Assembly: GCA_002314525.1 (NCBI GenBank) | Contig: DCGE01000001.1 | Span: forward strand, 1 to 21,035 | Direction: 5' to 3' | Origin: Prevotellaceae bacterium UBA1786 | Lineage (GTDB): Bacteria > Bacteroidota > Bacteroidia > Bacteroidales > Bacteroidaceae | DNA: 21,035 bases | In this document: piece by piece, positions 1 through 7,510 of the stretch | How positions within the stretch are numbered: the first letter of the stretch is position 1 | How the letters are laid out: every line of letters starts with the position of its first letter | Position numbers and translations under genes: made by a program | The notes under the pieces: model-generated | What the model saw: the letters and a program-made list of their open reading frames with translations, nothing else | Databases searched by the model: none | What the model was told of the DNA's origin: nothing

Positions 1-126
1 CGAGCCTTCATTCTGCTCTCGCTGCTTCTTCGGTTGGCCATTGGCAGCAAGACAGACAGAGTCATTGAACCACACAAGCAGTCACTCACCCCCGAGGGAG
101 CAGAGGTGAATGTCTGCGACAGCTGA
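1..126 (+). CDS. C-terminal end of an unidentified, probably membrane-associated protein (partial)
   Basis: Frame 1 is open from the first base to a TGA at 124-126, giving 41 residues. It begins with a hydrophobic stretch (AFILLSLLLRLAIG) that could be the last transmembrane helix, followed by a polar tail ending in EVNVCDS. The start and most of the gene lie to the left of the window, so family and function cannot be named. It converges on the GEVED protein gene. Its stop codon lies inside the first unit of the 22-bp repeat array, so the array supplies the last two residues and the stop. The fragment is short and the open frame could be chance. The hydrophobic-then-polar composition and the stop falling at the array boundary favour a real gene end. 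Confidence 0.45.
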   Translation, partial: RAFILLSLLLRLAIGSKTDRVIEPHKQSLTPEGAEVNVCDS

Positions 127-306
127 GACAAGCATCAACGACAGCTGAGATGTAGGGCCGCGATAGCTGGGACGCGGAACCGCGATTGCTGAGACGTGGC
201 ACCGCGAGACTAAGAGACTAACGTCCGAGACTCCGCTCTCGCAGACCCAAACCTCAGCTCTCGCGGAAGTACCCCCCAGCTATCGGGGAAGTACACGACA
301 GCTATA
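117..306. repeat. Degenerate 22-bp tandem repeat array with an orientation switch
   Basis: Units with the core CGAYAGCTGRGAY start at 117, 139, 161 and 183, exactly 22 bases apart. Weaker units start at 205 and about 226. From about 240 the same core reads on the other strand: CAGCTCTCG at 255, CAGCTATCG at 277 and CAGCTATA at 299, again 22 bases apart and followed by GGAAGTAC in the first two. The right half is therefore an inverted copy of the unit. CGATAGCTGGG (161-171) can pair perfectly with CCCAGCTATCG (275-285), so RNA from either strand could fold here. This may serve as a bidirectional transcription end for the two convergent genes; that role is inference. It is not a CRISPR: there are no unique spacers of regular size between conserved repeats. 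Confidence 0.8.
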
Positions 307-307
307 T

Positions 308-2248
308 CTATCTCAGGACTTTCTTTCCTGACTGGGTGATGAATATTCCCTTGGAGGTTGGGGATGTCACCCTGCGGCCGGAGAGGTCGTAGAGGATGTC
401 AGCGTCGGTCACAGCAGATTCGGTATGCAGTTGGATGATGTCGTCAACCGGGGTGGTCTTTGACTTGAGGATGTCGATGCTCTTGAGGGTGGAATAGAGT
501 CCGCCGTCGTCCTGAGGATCAAACTCCAGTCTGATGTAAAGCGGGTCGGTAGGGTACATTGAACCCTCAGTCCTCTTCATGGTCCAGGAGAGTGTCTGAC
601 CCGGTTTCTTGTTGATATTCTGGTTATCGACCTCAGCAAAGAGTGTCAGTGTCTCAGGTGTGGGACCTGTATAGAGTTTCAGATTGAAAAACTGTGAAAG
701 TTCTGATGACTTGGCATAGTCACCATTCCCAACCGTAGCCGCTATACTCACCTTCATAGATTCGAGATAGAAGTCATCGGGAATGCCGTTGACACAGAAA
801 GTGGCAGAGCGCTGTTCTTTCTGATTTGTATTTGGAGTGATGTCGGTCTGTGCCATCACCACACTACCCTCGGCATTCTCAGTCTTCTGGGCAGGAACAA
901 CACTGACAATGCTTGCCTGAACATCGGAAACGACATTATTGCCGGCATCGCGTACCGACACGATGGGTGAGTCGGAATGAGTGGATGAGAATGACAGGAG
1001 CAGACGGTCCTGAGTGGTACGGGAGTATTTGTCAACCGAGAACAGAGCCACCAGTTCCTTGTTTTCAGTCATAGTCGTGGAATAGACCTGATCCGTACTG
1101 ACGATGGTCCTGCCCTGACGCCAACCAGTGAACGTATAGCCGGGATAAGCCTCAGCACACACCTTGACTTGAGTGCCGCGTGCAAACCTTGCAGAATATC
1201 CCTGCTGTCCCTGAATGATCAGAAGTCCGCGACCTTCAGAACAAGAGCGAACCGACAGTGTACGCATGGAATCACCATCGGCTATATTGACAGGAAAGTC
1301 ATATATTGCCCCGTAGAAATCGGCATTGGCACCGATGTTGGCATCCTGATCCACACGGATTCTGATACGTCCCTTCAGTCCTGCAACATCCTCCGGAACC
1401 GTTAGTTCAGCCTCGATGGTACTGCCGATGGCAGGTGTGACACTCTGCTCGAACTGTCCGTCACCGTCGAAGTCGGCCCAGACGCTTACAGCAAGTCCGG
1501 CAACGGTGGAACCCACGAGATCAGCACTGACCACGACCTTGCCACCCTTTGCGACAGTAGCACGCTCAGTGACATACAGATTGAACGAGGTGCTTGACTT
1601 AGGTGAATAGTGTAGTTCGGTCATCACACCCTCACCCTCGATATCCACCTTGGTGAGACGGGTAAGACTGGAGTACGACCCACATGGAATGCGGTATGCA
1701 ACCACATTCTTACAGGCATCCTCCTCCTCAGGCTTCGGTTCAGGACGCTCCTCGGGAGTATAGGATTCCTCAGCAATCTCCCAGTAGGAATTCCCCCGGC
1801 CGGTCTTGATGTAGTAGGCAAGGACTCCCTGAGAACCCATGTTCAGTCCCAGAGTGGCATCCTTGGAATAGTCAATCTTACCCTGATCATTGGAACAGAG
1901 GAAATAGGTATCCGTACCGGCACCCGTGGAAACCACGTATTCAACAGGTTCTTCACCCAGTGCAACAAGCGAACTGAGAGTGATGTTGGATGTCTGCACA
2001 TAGAGGCCTGTCATGACGTTTTGGATATAGTAGCAATCCTCGTTCCCGGTAGGAATGAGTCTCCACAGATACAAAGCGTTGTTGGCTATCCTGCCGCCGA
2101 CACCCATATTGTCACCGCTGGCATAGATATAGCCGTTGGAGTTACCGTTTCTGTGGATGGAGTAGTACTTGTCAGCGCTGAATCCAGCCAACATGTCAAT
2201 GGAGATGCAGATGGCAGATATAAACAATAGAATCTTTTTCATGGCCAT
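308..2248 (-). CDS. Secreted surface protein with GEVED domain, InlB-like repeat and sorting-type C-terminal tail
   Basis: This 646-residue protein has a signal peptide (residues 1 to about 25, KKILLFISAICISIDMLAGFSA). Residues 26-90 contain short W/Y-rich strands (WRLIP, YYIQN, GLYVQ) like a ricin-type lectin fold. An acidic, proline-rich linker follows at 162-177. Residues 222-323 are a GEVED domain with the typical VWADFDGDGQFE motif, and 331-405 resemble an InlB/Listeria-type B repeat (GYTFTGWRQG, then ELVALF). The last 30 residues (ILYDLSGRRV, KGIFI, GKKVLR) match the tail common on Prevotella secreted proteins and probably direct secretion or surface anchoring. No catalytic motif is visible; carbohydrate binding or adhesion is inferred. 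It starts 5 bases after the sulfatase stop, so the two are probably co-transcribed. Met3 is an alternative start. The stop lies at the edge of the repeat array. Confidence 0.85.
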   Translation of the reverse strand: MAMKKILLFISAICISIDMLAGFSADKYYSIHRNGNSNGYIYASGDNMGVGGRIANNALYLWRLIPTGNEDCYYIQNVMTGLYVQTSNITLSSLVALGEEPVEYVVSTGAGTDTYFLCSNDQGKIDYSKDATLGLNMGSQGVLAYYIKTGRGNSYWEIAEESYTPEERPEPKPEEEDACKNVVAYRIPCGSYSSLTRLTKVDIEGEGVMTELHYSPKSSTSFNLYVTERATVAKGGKVVVSADLVGSTVAGLAVSVWADFDGDGQFEQSVTPAIGSTIEAELTVPEDVAGLKGRIRIRVDQDANIGANADFYGAIYDFPVNIADGDSMRTLSVRSCSEGRGLLIIQGQQGYSARFARGTQVKVCAEAYPGYTFTGWRQGRTIVSTDQVYSTTMTENKELVALFSVDKYSRTTQDRLLLSFSSTHSDSPIVSVRDAGNNVVSDVQASIVSVVPAQKTENAEGSVVMAQTDITPNTNQKEQRSATFCVNGIPDDFYLESMKVSIAATVGNGDYAKSSELSQFFNLKLYTGPTPETLTLFAEVDNQNINKKPGQTLSWTMKRTEGSMYPTDPLYIRLEFDPQDDGGLYSTLKSIDILKSKTTPVDDIIQLHTESAVTDADILYDLSGRRVTSPTSKGIFITQSGKKVLR

Positions 2249-2253
2249 ACCTG

Positions 2254-3867
2254 TTATTTCGGAAGGGTGACATTGAAGAGAGTGCTGTTGACATGTTCCT
2301 TCTTGATGATGTCCTTCATCTTGGTGACGATGTCGCTATGGGTAGATGCTACGTTGTTGTCCTCGTGGATGTCAACTGAAAGGTCATACAGATAACATGT
2401 GCCACCGCTGACAACGAGTTTCCAGTCGCCCATGCGGAGCCCCATCATGTTAGTCTCGTGGAACTCCCAGTAGAGGTAGTCGTGTTTCTGCTGAAGTTCT
2501 TCCTTGCCTGTGAGGGTGTTGTAGAACGAGATTCCGTCGAAGTAGTCGTCCTCACCCTTAGGATTGTACTGCTTGTAGTTCTCGATTCCTGCATAGTCGC
2601 AGAAAGTAGCCATGAGGTCGTAGAAGGCAAGCTGATGGTCGTTGACAGTACCGGAAGGTACACCGGGACCCTTCGCGATGAACGGAATACGTATGCCGCC
2701 TTCGTAGGTAGAGCGTTTCAGACCCTTGAGCAGTCCGTCGCGGTTGAAGAATGAAGGATCGGCACCGCCCTCTTCGTGAGGACCGTTGTCGGAGGTGAAG
2801 ATGACGAGAGTGTTGTCAGCCAGTCCCTTCTCCTCAAGCTTCTTCCAGATTTCACCCACCTGAGCATCGAGGCGCGTGATCATGGCAGCGAACTGAGCAT
2901 GCGAGTTGTCGTTCTTGTAGTACCAGGAACCCCAGTTGCCCCCGAACGACTTGTCGTTGCATGCGAATACCTGATTGTACTTCTGTAGGATGCTGTCCTG
3001 AGGCTGCCAGAGTTCGGCATGAGGAAGTGTGTAGGTGAAGATGCCGAGGAACGGAGTGTCCTTGTCCTGACGGTCGAGCCAGTCGAGTGCATACTGATGG
3101 ATGAGGTCGCTCGAGTACTGTGCACGGTTCTCGTAGCCCACATTGCCGGAAGAGACACCCGGATACTGGATGTTCTGAGTCATGGTATCGACAACCACAT
3201 ACTGATCACCATACTTCTCAGGGTCGTAGCGGTTGAGGTAGTTAGGGTAGTAGGTATGAGCCTGGAATTGACAAAGAGGTCCGTAGTAGCAGTCGATGCC
3301 TCGTTTGTTAGGCAAAGATAGCGAACTGGTCGTTGCACTCATGCTGGTATTGGTGTTGCCCTTTGCATCAGCCTTGTAGTCATTCGGATGGTCAAGGTTG
3401 TAGTAGCCACCAGCCCACTTGCCGAACATACCGGTACGGTAGCCGTTCTTCTTGAATATCTCAGGAATGATGACATGATCCATGTCGTAAGGTTCCTGAC
3501 CGATGACAGAATAGTCGGAATTGCTGCCGAAGGCATTCTTACGCAGGTTGCCGCTGTTCCAATACTCCTTGTTTCCACGTACATGGACATGACCCGTATG
3601 CTGACCAGTCATGAAGCAGGCACGTGAAGGAGCACTGACTGGCGAACCAGCGTATGCCTGTGTGAATCGCATGCCCTGTGAAGCCATGCGGTCGATGTTG
3701 GGAGTTGCGATGAGTTGCTGTCCGTAACAACCCAGATCGCCATAACCCATATCATCGCACATGATATAGATGATATTAGGTCTCTGACTCTGAGCCAGTG
3801 CTGCCAACGGTGCCAACGACATCGCCGCAGTCATGATTCTCTTGATTTTCTGTGTGGATAAATACAT
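2254..3867 (-). CDS. Exported serine-type sulfatase (S1 family)
   Basis: A 537-residue member of the alkaline-phosphatase-fold sulfatases, which release sulfate from sulfated glycans. The signal peptide ends LAALA with Gln26 at +1, so it is periplasmic or beyond. Metal ligands Asp38-Asp39 lie in the N-terminal PNIIYIMCDDMGYGD motif. The active-site signature is S78-A-P-S-R82, so the formylglycine would come from Ser78, the form matured by the radical SAM anaerobic sulfatase-maturing enzyme (not encoded in this window). Asp360-Asn361 (FTSDNGPH) complete the metal site. The second signature reads GKWAGG at 149-154, lacking the His found in GKWHLG enzymes. The substrate cannot be read from sequence; a host or plant sulfated glycan is likely. 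It lies 2 bases after dgt and 5 bases before the GEVED protein gene. Confidence 0.93.
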   Translation of the reverse strand: MYLSTQKIKRIMTAAMSLAPLAALAQSQRPNIIYIMCDDMGYGDLGCYGQQLIATPNIDRMASQGMRFTQAYAGSPVSAPSRACFMTGQHTGHVHVRGNKEYWNSGNLRKNAFGSNSDYSVIGQEPYDMDHVIIPEIFKKNGYRTGMFGKWAGGYYNLDHPNDYKADAKGNTNTSMSATTSSLSLPNKRGIDCYYGPLCQFQAHTYYPNYLNRYDPEKYGDQYVVVDTMTQNIQYPGVSSGNVGYENRAQYSSDLIHQYALDWLDRQDKDTPFLGIFTYTLPHAELWQPQDSILQKYNQVFACNDKSFGGNWGSWYYKNDNSHAQFAAMITRLDAQVGEIWKKLEEKGLADNTLVIFTSDNGPHEEGGADPSFFNRDGLLKGLKRSTYEGGIRIPFIAKGPGVPSGTVNDHQLAFYDLMATFCDYAGIENYKQYNPKGEDDYFDGISFYNTLTGKEELQQKHDYLYWEFHETNMMGLRMGDWKLVVSGGTCYLYDLSVDIHEDNNVASTHSDIVTKMKDIIKKEHVNSTLFNVTLPK

Positions 3868-3869
3868 AG

Positions 3870-5195
3870 TTAAATGATCGGTATGGATTCGCCGTTGATT
3901 TTGCGGAATAAGTCGAGGGCATAGACATCAGTCATGCCGGAAATGAAGTCGAGTACACCGAGGATCTTATTGTAAGTGGTTCCTTCCGAGATATTGTACT
4001 GAGACGACACCCGTGAGAGCAGCAGCCGCGAATAAGCACGGTAGGGAGTCATGGCAGCCTCGACATAAAGGTCGATGAGAGTGCTGATGATCTTGTAACC
4101 TGCAAGTTCGATGCCACTGACATCACGGCTGACATAAATCTTGGAATACGATACCTCCTCGCACTTCTTATAGCCATCAAGGAGATGGCCCTGAAGGTTC
4201 TTTATCAGTGAGCCGCTGAACCGGCCGGCAAGTATCAGGTCTTCATTGTCGACGAAGAGATTGACACAGGCAGCCTCGAGTTCACCGATGACACAGGAAC
4301 GCATATAGGCTACCTTCTCATTGATATCTGCGATGCCTTCAAGGACCTTCAGATAGCAGGCTTGTTTCTCATCGTCGAAGAATCCGAGGAAAAGACTGAG
4401 TGTCTCGTCGGTGGAGAGCAACTTGAGTTTATGGGCATCTTCAATATCCATCACTTCGTAGCAAATATCATCGGCAGCCTCTACAAGATAGACAAACGGA
4501 TGACGCATATAGGCATTCCCGTTTTCATCCAGAGGTTCAATACCGAGTTCGGCGGCAATGGTCTTGTATGTCTCCAGTTCACTCTGAAAGAAACCGAACT
4601 TGAGTTTGTTGCCAGCCAACAATGACGGGAAAGGGTATTTGACTACAGAAGCCAGAGTGGAATACGTGAGGGCAAACCCACCTTCACGGCGTCCGTTGAA
4701 GTGGTGGGTGAGAAGTCGGAATGTATTTGCATTGCCTTCATAATGAACCAGATCCTCCCATTCGGCCTGCGACATCTGACTCTTGTATTTCAATCCGTTG
4801 CCTTCGGAGAAGAAGGTGGCGATGGCTTTCTCGCCGGAATGGCCGAAAGGTGGGTTGCCGAGGTCGTGAGCCAGACAGGCAGCACTGACAATAGCACCAC
4901 TCTCACAGAGGTGGGAATCCTTGAATTCGGGATGCTTATCCATGAGACGACGGGCAACATCAGCTCCGAGACTTCTGCCGACACTGGATACTTCAAGACT
5001 GTGAGTCAGACGATTATGAACGAATATACTACCCGGAAGAGGAAAGACCTGTGTCTTGTTCTGTAATCTGCGGAAAGCCGACGAAAAGATAAGACGGTCG
5101 AAATCACGGTTGAACTCAGTTCTCTCGTCACGTTTCTGTCCGTGATAGCGGACTTCGCCAAGTCGTTTAGTTGATAATAGTTGTAACCAATTCAT
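3870..5195 (-). CDS. dgt: Deoxyguanosinetriphosphate triphosphohydrolase (HD-domain dNTPase)
   Basis: Hydrolyses dGTP (and in some relatives other dNTPs) to the nucleoside and triphosphate, adjusting dNTP pools in the cytoplasm. The 441-residue protein has the family N-terminus (DRLIFSSAFRRLQNKTQVF, 34-52) and the HD metal site: His65 (THSLEVS), His110-Asp111 (HDLGNPPFGH) and Asp242 (EAADDICY). It lacks a signal peptide. The start agrees with the usual beginning of Bacteroidales dGTPases (MNW...LLSTKR). A strong promoter motif ends only 4 bases upstream, implying a leaderless or nearly leaderless mRNA. It is the first gene of the minus-strand set with the sulfatase and GEVED protein, an odd pairing of a housekeeping nucleotide enzyme with exported glycan proteins. 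Confidence 0.96.
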   Translation of the reverse strand: MNWLQLLSTKRLGEVRYHGQKRDERTEFNRDFDRLIFSSAFRRLQNKTQVFPLPGSIFVHNRLTHSLEVSSVGRSLGADVARRLMDKHPEFKDSHLCESGAIVSAACLAHDLGNPPFGHSGEKAIATFFSEGNGLKYKSQMSQAEWEDLVHYEGNANTFRLLTHHFNGRREGGFALTYSTLASVVKYPFPSLLAGNKLKFGFFQSELETYKTIAAELGIEPLDENGNAYMRHPFVYLVEAADDICYEVMDIEDAHKLKLLSTDETLSLFLGFFDDEKQACYLKVLEGIADINEKVAYMRSCVIGELEAACVNLFVDNEDLILAGRFSGSLIKNLQGHLLDGYKKCEEVSYSKIYVSRDVSGIELAGYKIISTLIDLYVEAAMTPYRAYSRLLLSRVSSQYNISEGTTYNKILGVLDFISGMTDVYALDLFRKINGESIPII

Positions 5196-5199
5196 TCTG

Positions 5200-5230
5200 C
5201 AAATTTACATAAAAGATTCATTATTCCAAA
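5200..5230 (-). promoter_or_regulatory. Bacteroidetes-type promoter of dgt
   Basis: On the minus strand TTTG (5227-5230) is followed after exactly 19 bases by TAAATTTG (5200-5207), a full match to the Bacteroidetes primary sigma consensus TTTG-N19-TAnnTTTG. The start codon of dgt is at 5193-5195, so the predicted transcription start falls on or within a few bases of the ATG. No room remains for a ribosome binding site. Confidence 0.75.
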
Positions 5231-5310
5231 GAATTTGACAAAAAAGATAGGAACACTTGTAAAAACCTGTGTTTTCGGGAAGAAAAAAAAGAGCTGACGC
5301 GGTGGAAATG

Positions 5311-5689
5311 GATTTTAATTGAGATTTTCAGTAAGATTTCGAGGGCTGAAAGCCCGATCCACAAAAAAGACTCACTAAAGCGACGCATTGGAGCGCATTT
5401 TAGTTGAGATTTTCATTACTGATTCTTGGGTAATTTTTTTGGTCAAGAATTAGAGAATTAGAGAAGAGCTCCTTGACGGAGCAATGACGGATGGAAACAT
5501 GGATGGAAACATCAGTAATTGTCGTTTGACGACAACGATAACATCTCAAATTCTCAAATTCTTGATAAAACAAAAAATCCTCAACCAAAATCTTGACTTA
5601 AAATGCGCTCAAATTCTTCGCTTTTATCTGTCATTTTTTGTGGATCGCCCTACGGGCTCGAAATCTAAACTAAAATCTAAACTAAATTC
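5311..5689. repeat. 379-bp imperfect palindromic intergenic element (MITE/REP-like)
   Basis: The two halves are inverted copies of each other about a centre near 5500. Matching pairs include 5335-5343 with 5657-5665 (GATTTCGAG), 5355-5368 with 5634-5647 (CGATCCACAAAAAA, 14 of 14), 5391-5402 with 5599-5610 (GAGCGCATTTTA) and 5443-5464 with 5544-5565 (20 of 22). The outer 5311-5343 and 5657-5689 match at 26 of 33. Each arm carries its own small hairpin at the same place: GGGCT-GAA-AGCCC (5343-5355) on the left and GCCC-TAC-GGGC (5647-5657) on the right. The centre holds GCTCC-TTGAC-GGAGC (5468-5482), two tandem copies of GGATGGAAACAT (5489-5512) and TTGTCG-TTTGA-CGACAA (5519-5535). It lies between divergent promoters and has no credible coding frame. 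The rest of 5196-5753 is AT-rich and shows only the two promoters. Confidence 0.75.
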
Positions 5690-5699
5690 TGTAAAGAAT

Positions 5700-5730
5700 T
5701 TTGTCAGATGATTTTTTTGTTGTACTTTTG
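5700..5730 (+). promoter_or_regulatory. Bacteroidetes-type promoter of the GH20-to-pfkB operon
   Basis: TTTG (5700-5703) is followed after exactly 19 bases by TACTTTTG (5723-5730), a full match to TTTG-N19-TAnnTTTG. The ATG of the hexosaminidase is 23 bases further on, leaving a short AT-rich leader. The -33 element begins 11 bases outside the right end of the palindrome. No equally good promoter was seen between the following genes, so this one may drive all eight. Confidence 0.75.
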
Positions 5731-5753
5731 TACCAAATATAAAATATTGCTTC

Positions 5754-7484
5754 ATGAGAAAACATTTTTTACTCTTTTTTCTGGCACTGGCAAGCAGTAT
5801 AGCAATCAATGCCGAGACCTTCCGGGAACTGAATCTCATCCCAGCTCCGAAGAAAGCCATCGTGAATGAAGGCAAATACAACCTGCCGAAGAAATTCAGG
5901 GTAGGGGTATCGGAGTTCGACAAAAACAACGAGACAGTGCTGAACGATGTAGGAACATTCATCCAAACCATCAACACCGCCACAGGCAAAAAGGGCCATG
6001 CATCGAACCGCAATGCCGACATCCTGATCAGACAGGATGCATCGATTGCAGAAGAAGGCTATGTGCTTGACATCAAAGCCGACGGTATCAGTATAGCAGC
6101 CTCAACATCACAGGGTGCTTTCTACGGTATGCAGACATTGATGAGACTCATGTCGGCAAACGTGATTCTCGGTATTGCCGGCGAAGGAACGGAAAACTAC
6201 AGTCTTCCGCTGGCAAGAATAGAAGACGAACCGAGATTCCCATACAGAGGATTCATGCTGGACGTCAGCCGCCACTTCTTCTCAGTGGAACAGGTGAAGA
6301 AGATGATCGACCTGATGGCAATATACAAGATGAACGTCTTCCACTGGCACCTGACCGACGATCAGGGTTGGCGAGCAGAGATAAAGAAATACCCTTTGCT
6401 CACTACTGTGGGAGCAACAAGGAGCAACAGCTGGAACACCGACATCCACAAGGTCATTGAGAACGGAAACGTATATTGGACCGGAGTCGGGGCATATACA
6501 GGCAAGCAGTACGGCCCTTACTTCTACACTCAGGAAGAGATGAGGGATGTTGTGGCATACGCAAAGAAGAAGCACATTGAAGTGTTGCCTGAAGTCGATA
6601 TGCCGGGACATTTCGTAGCAGCTTTGGCTGCCTACCCACAGTACTGCTGTACTCCGAACAACCCTCCGACGGTATGGACCAACGGCGGGATAAGCAGTAA
6701 TGTACTTAATGTGGCAAATGAGAATGCCGTTCAGTTTGCCAAAAACATACTCAGCGAACTCTGTGAGATATTCCCTTACCCATATTTTCATATCGGCGGT
6801 GACGAGTGTCCTACCAACCAGTGGGAGAACAACGATGCATGCAAGACTAAACTGGCTCAGTTGGGAAAGACGGATTTCAGTGCGCTTCAGACCGACTTCA
6901 TCCGTGAGATAGGCGAATTCCTCAAGGGTAAAGGAAAGAAACTGTTCTGCTGGAACGAGAGTGTCACGGCTCAGGGTGCAGACCTTGATATGATGAAACA
7001 GACAGGTGCCACCATAATGTGTTGGAACCCTTGTCAGAGCGGTGCCGCAAAGGCAGCAAGTCTGGGTCTCGATGCCATCATCACCGAATGGGGCAGCGGA
7101 TGCTACTACATCAACCGCAAGCAGAGCAAAGACTACGGTGAACCTGAAGCCGCAGGTAGAGGCGGCGACAATGTTGAGGCCACCTACAACTACTTGCCAG
7201 TTCCGAATAACGTGCCAGTCAATGCCCTCAAATACTATAAGGGCGTACAGGCTACGTTCTGGACAGAACATGTAAGCAGCAATGAATATCTGGAATATCT
7301 GGCTCTGCCAAGATTCATGTGTGTTGCTGAAGCAGGATGGTCACCTCAGTCACTCAAGAACTGGGACAGTTTCAGGAAACGCATGACTGAAGACACCAAG
7401 TTGCTTGACCTCGGCGGATTCATCTATGCACGTCACTGGATGGAGGGGTATGTTCACCGTCATAATGCCGAATCAGGTAATTAA
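5754..7484 (+). CDS. Exported beta-N-acetylhexosaminidase (GH20)
   Basis: This 576-residue enzyme removes terminal beta-linked GlcNAc or GalNAc from glycans by substrate-assisted catalysis. A signal peptide (about 1-20, ending INA) places it in the periplasm or beyond. An N-terminal GH20b-like domain (about 22-150) leads into the TIM barrel, which starts near YRGFMLDVSRHFF. Family motifs are clear: HWHLTDDQGWR from His197 and the catalytic pair Asp350-Glu351 in HIGGDEC. Later WTEH and YLALPRF segments fit the barrel end. There is no added C-terminal carbohydrate-binding module. It is the promoter-proximal gene of the eight-gene plus-strand set, 26 bases before the C26-M19 fusion. Substrates could be host N-glycans or mucins, chitobiose, or muropeptide-derived GlcNAc; the sequence does not decide. 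Confidence 0.95.
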   Translation: MRKHFLLFFLALASSIAINAETFRELNLIPAPKKAIVNEGKYNLPKKFRVGVSEFDKNNETVLNDVGTFIQTINTATGKKGHASNRNADILIRQDASIAEEGYVLDIKADGISIAASTSQGAFYGMQTLMRLMSANVILGIAGEGTENYSLPLARIEDEPRFPYRGFMLDVSRHFFSVEQVKKMIDLMAIYKMNVFHWHLTDDQGWRAEIKKYPLLTTVGATRSNSWNTDIHKVIENGNVYWTGVGAYTGKQYGPYFYTQEEMRDVVAYAKKKHIEVLPEVDMPGHFVAALAAYPQYCCTPNNPPTVWTNGGISSNVLNVANENAVQFAKNILSELCEIFPYPYFHIGGDECPTNQWENNDACKTKLAQLGKTDFSALQTDFIREIGEFLKGKGKKLFCWNESVTAQGADLDMMKQTGATIMCWNPCQSGAAKAASLGLDAIITEWGSGCYYINRKQSKDYGEPEAAGRGGDNVEATYNYLPVPNNVPVNALKYYKGVQATFWTEHVSSNEYLEYLALPRFMCVAEAGWSPQSLKNWDSFRKRMTEDTKLLDLGGFIYARHWMEGYVHRHNAESGN

Positions 7485-7510
7485 TTATATCATTAACCGG
7501 AAAAAGACAC

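Noticed and set aside
117..306. CRISPR-like array
   Set aside because: The 22-bp units are contiguous and degenerate, with no unique spacers, no conserved long repeat and no cas genes.
5400..5711. Short open frames on both strands (5400-5588 minus, 5484-5711 plus)
   Set aside because: They lie in the palindromic element, have simple AT-rich composition and repeat-derived codons, and resemble no protein.
6282..7271. 329-residue open frame on the minus strand
   Set aside because: It lies wholly antisense to the GH20 gene, has no recognisable domain, and its composition is what the complement of GH20 codons would give.
7485..7510. Frameshift between the GH20 gene and the C26-M19 gene
   Set aside because: The hexosaminidase is complete through its barrel and the next protein begins at a proper domain start, so two separate genes with a TTG start explain it better.
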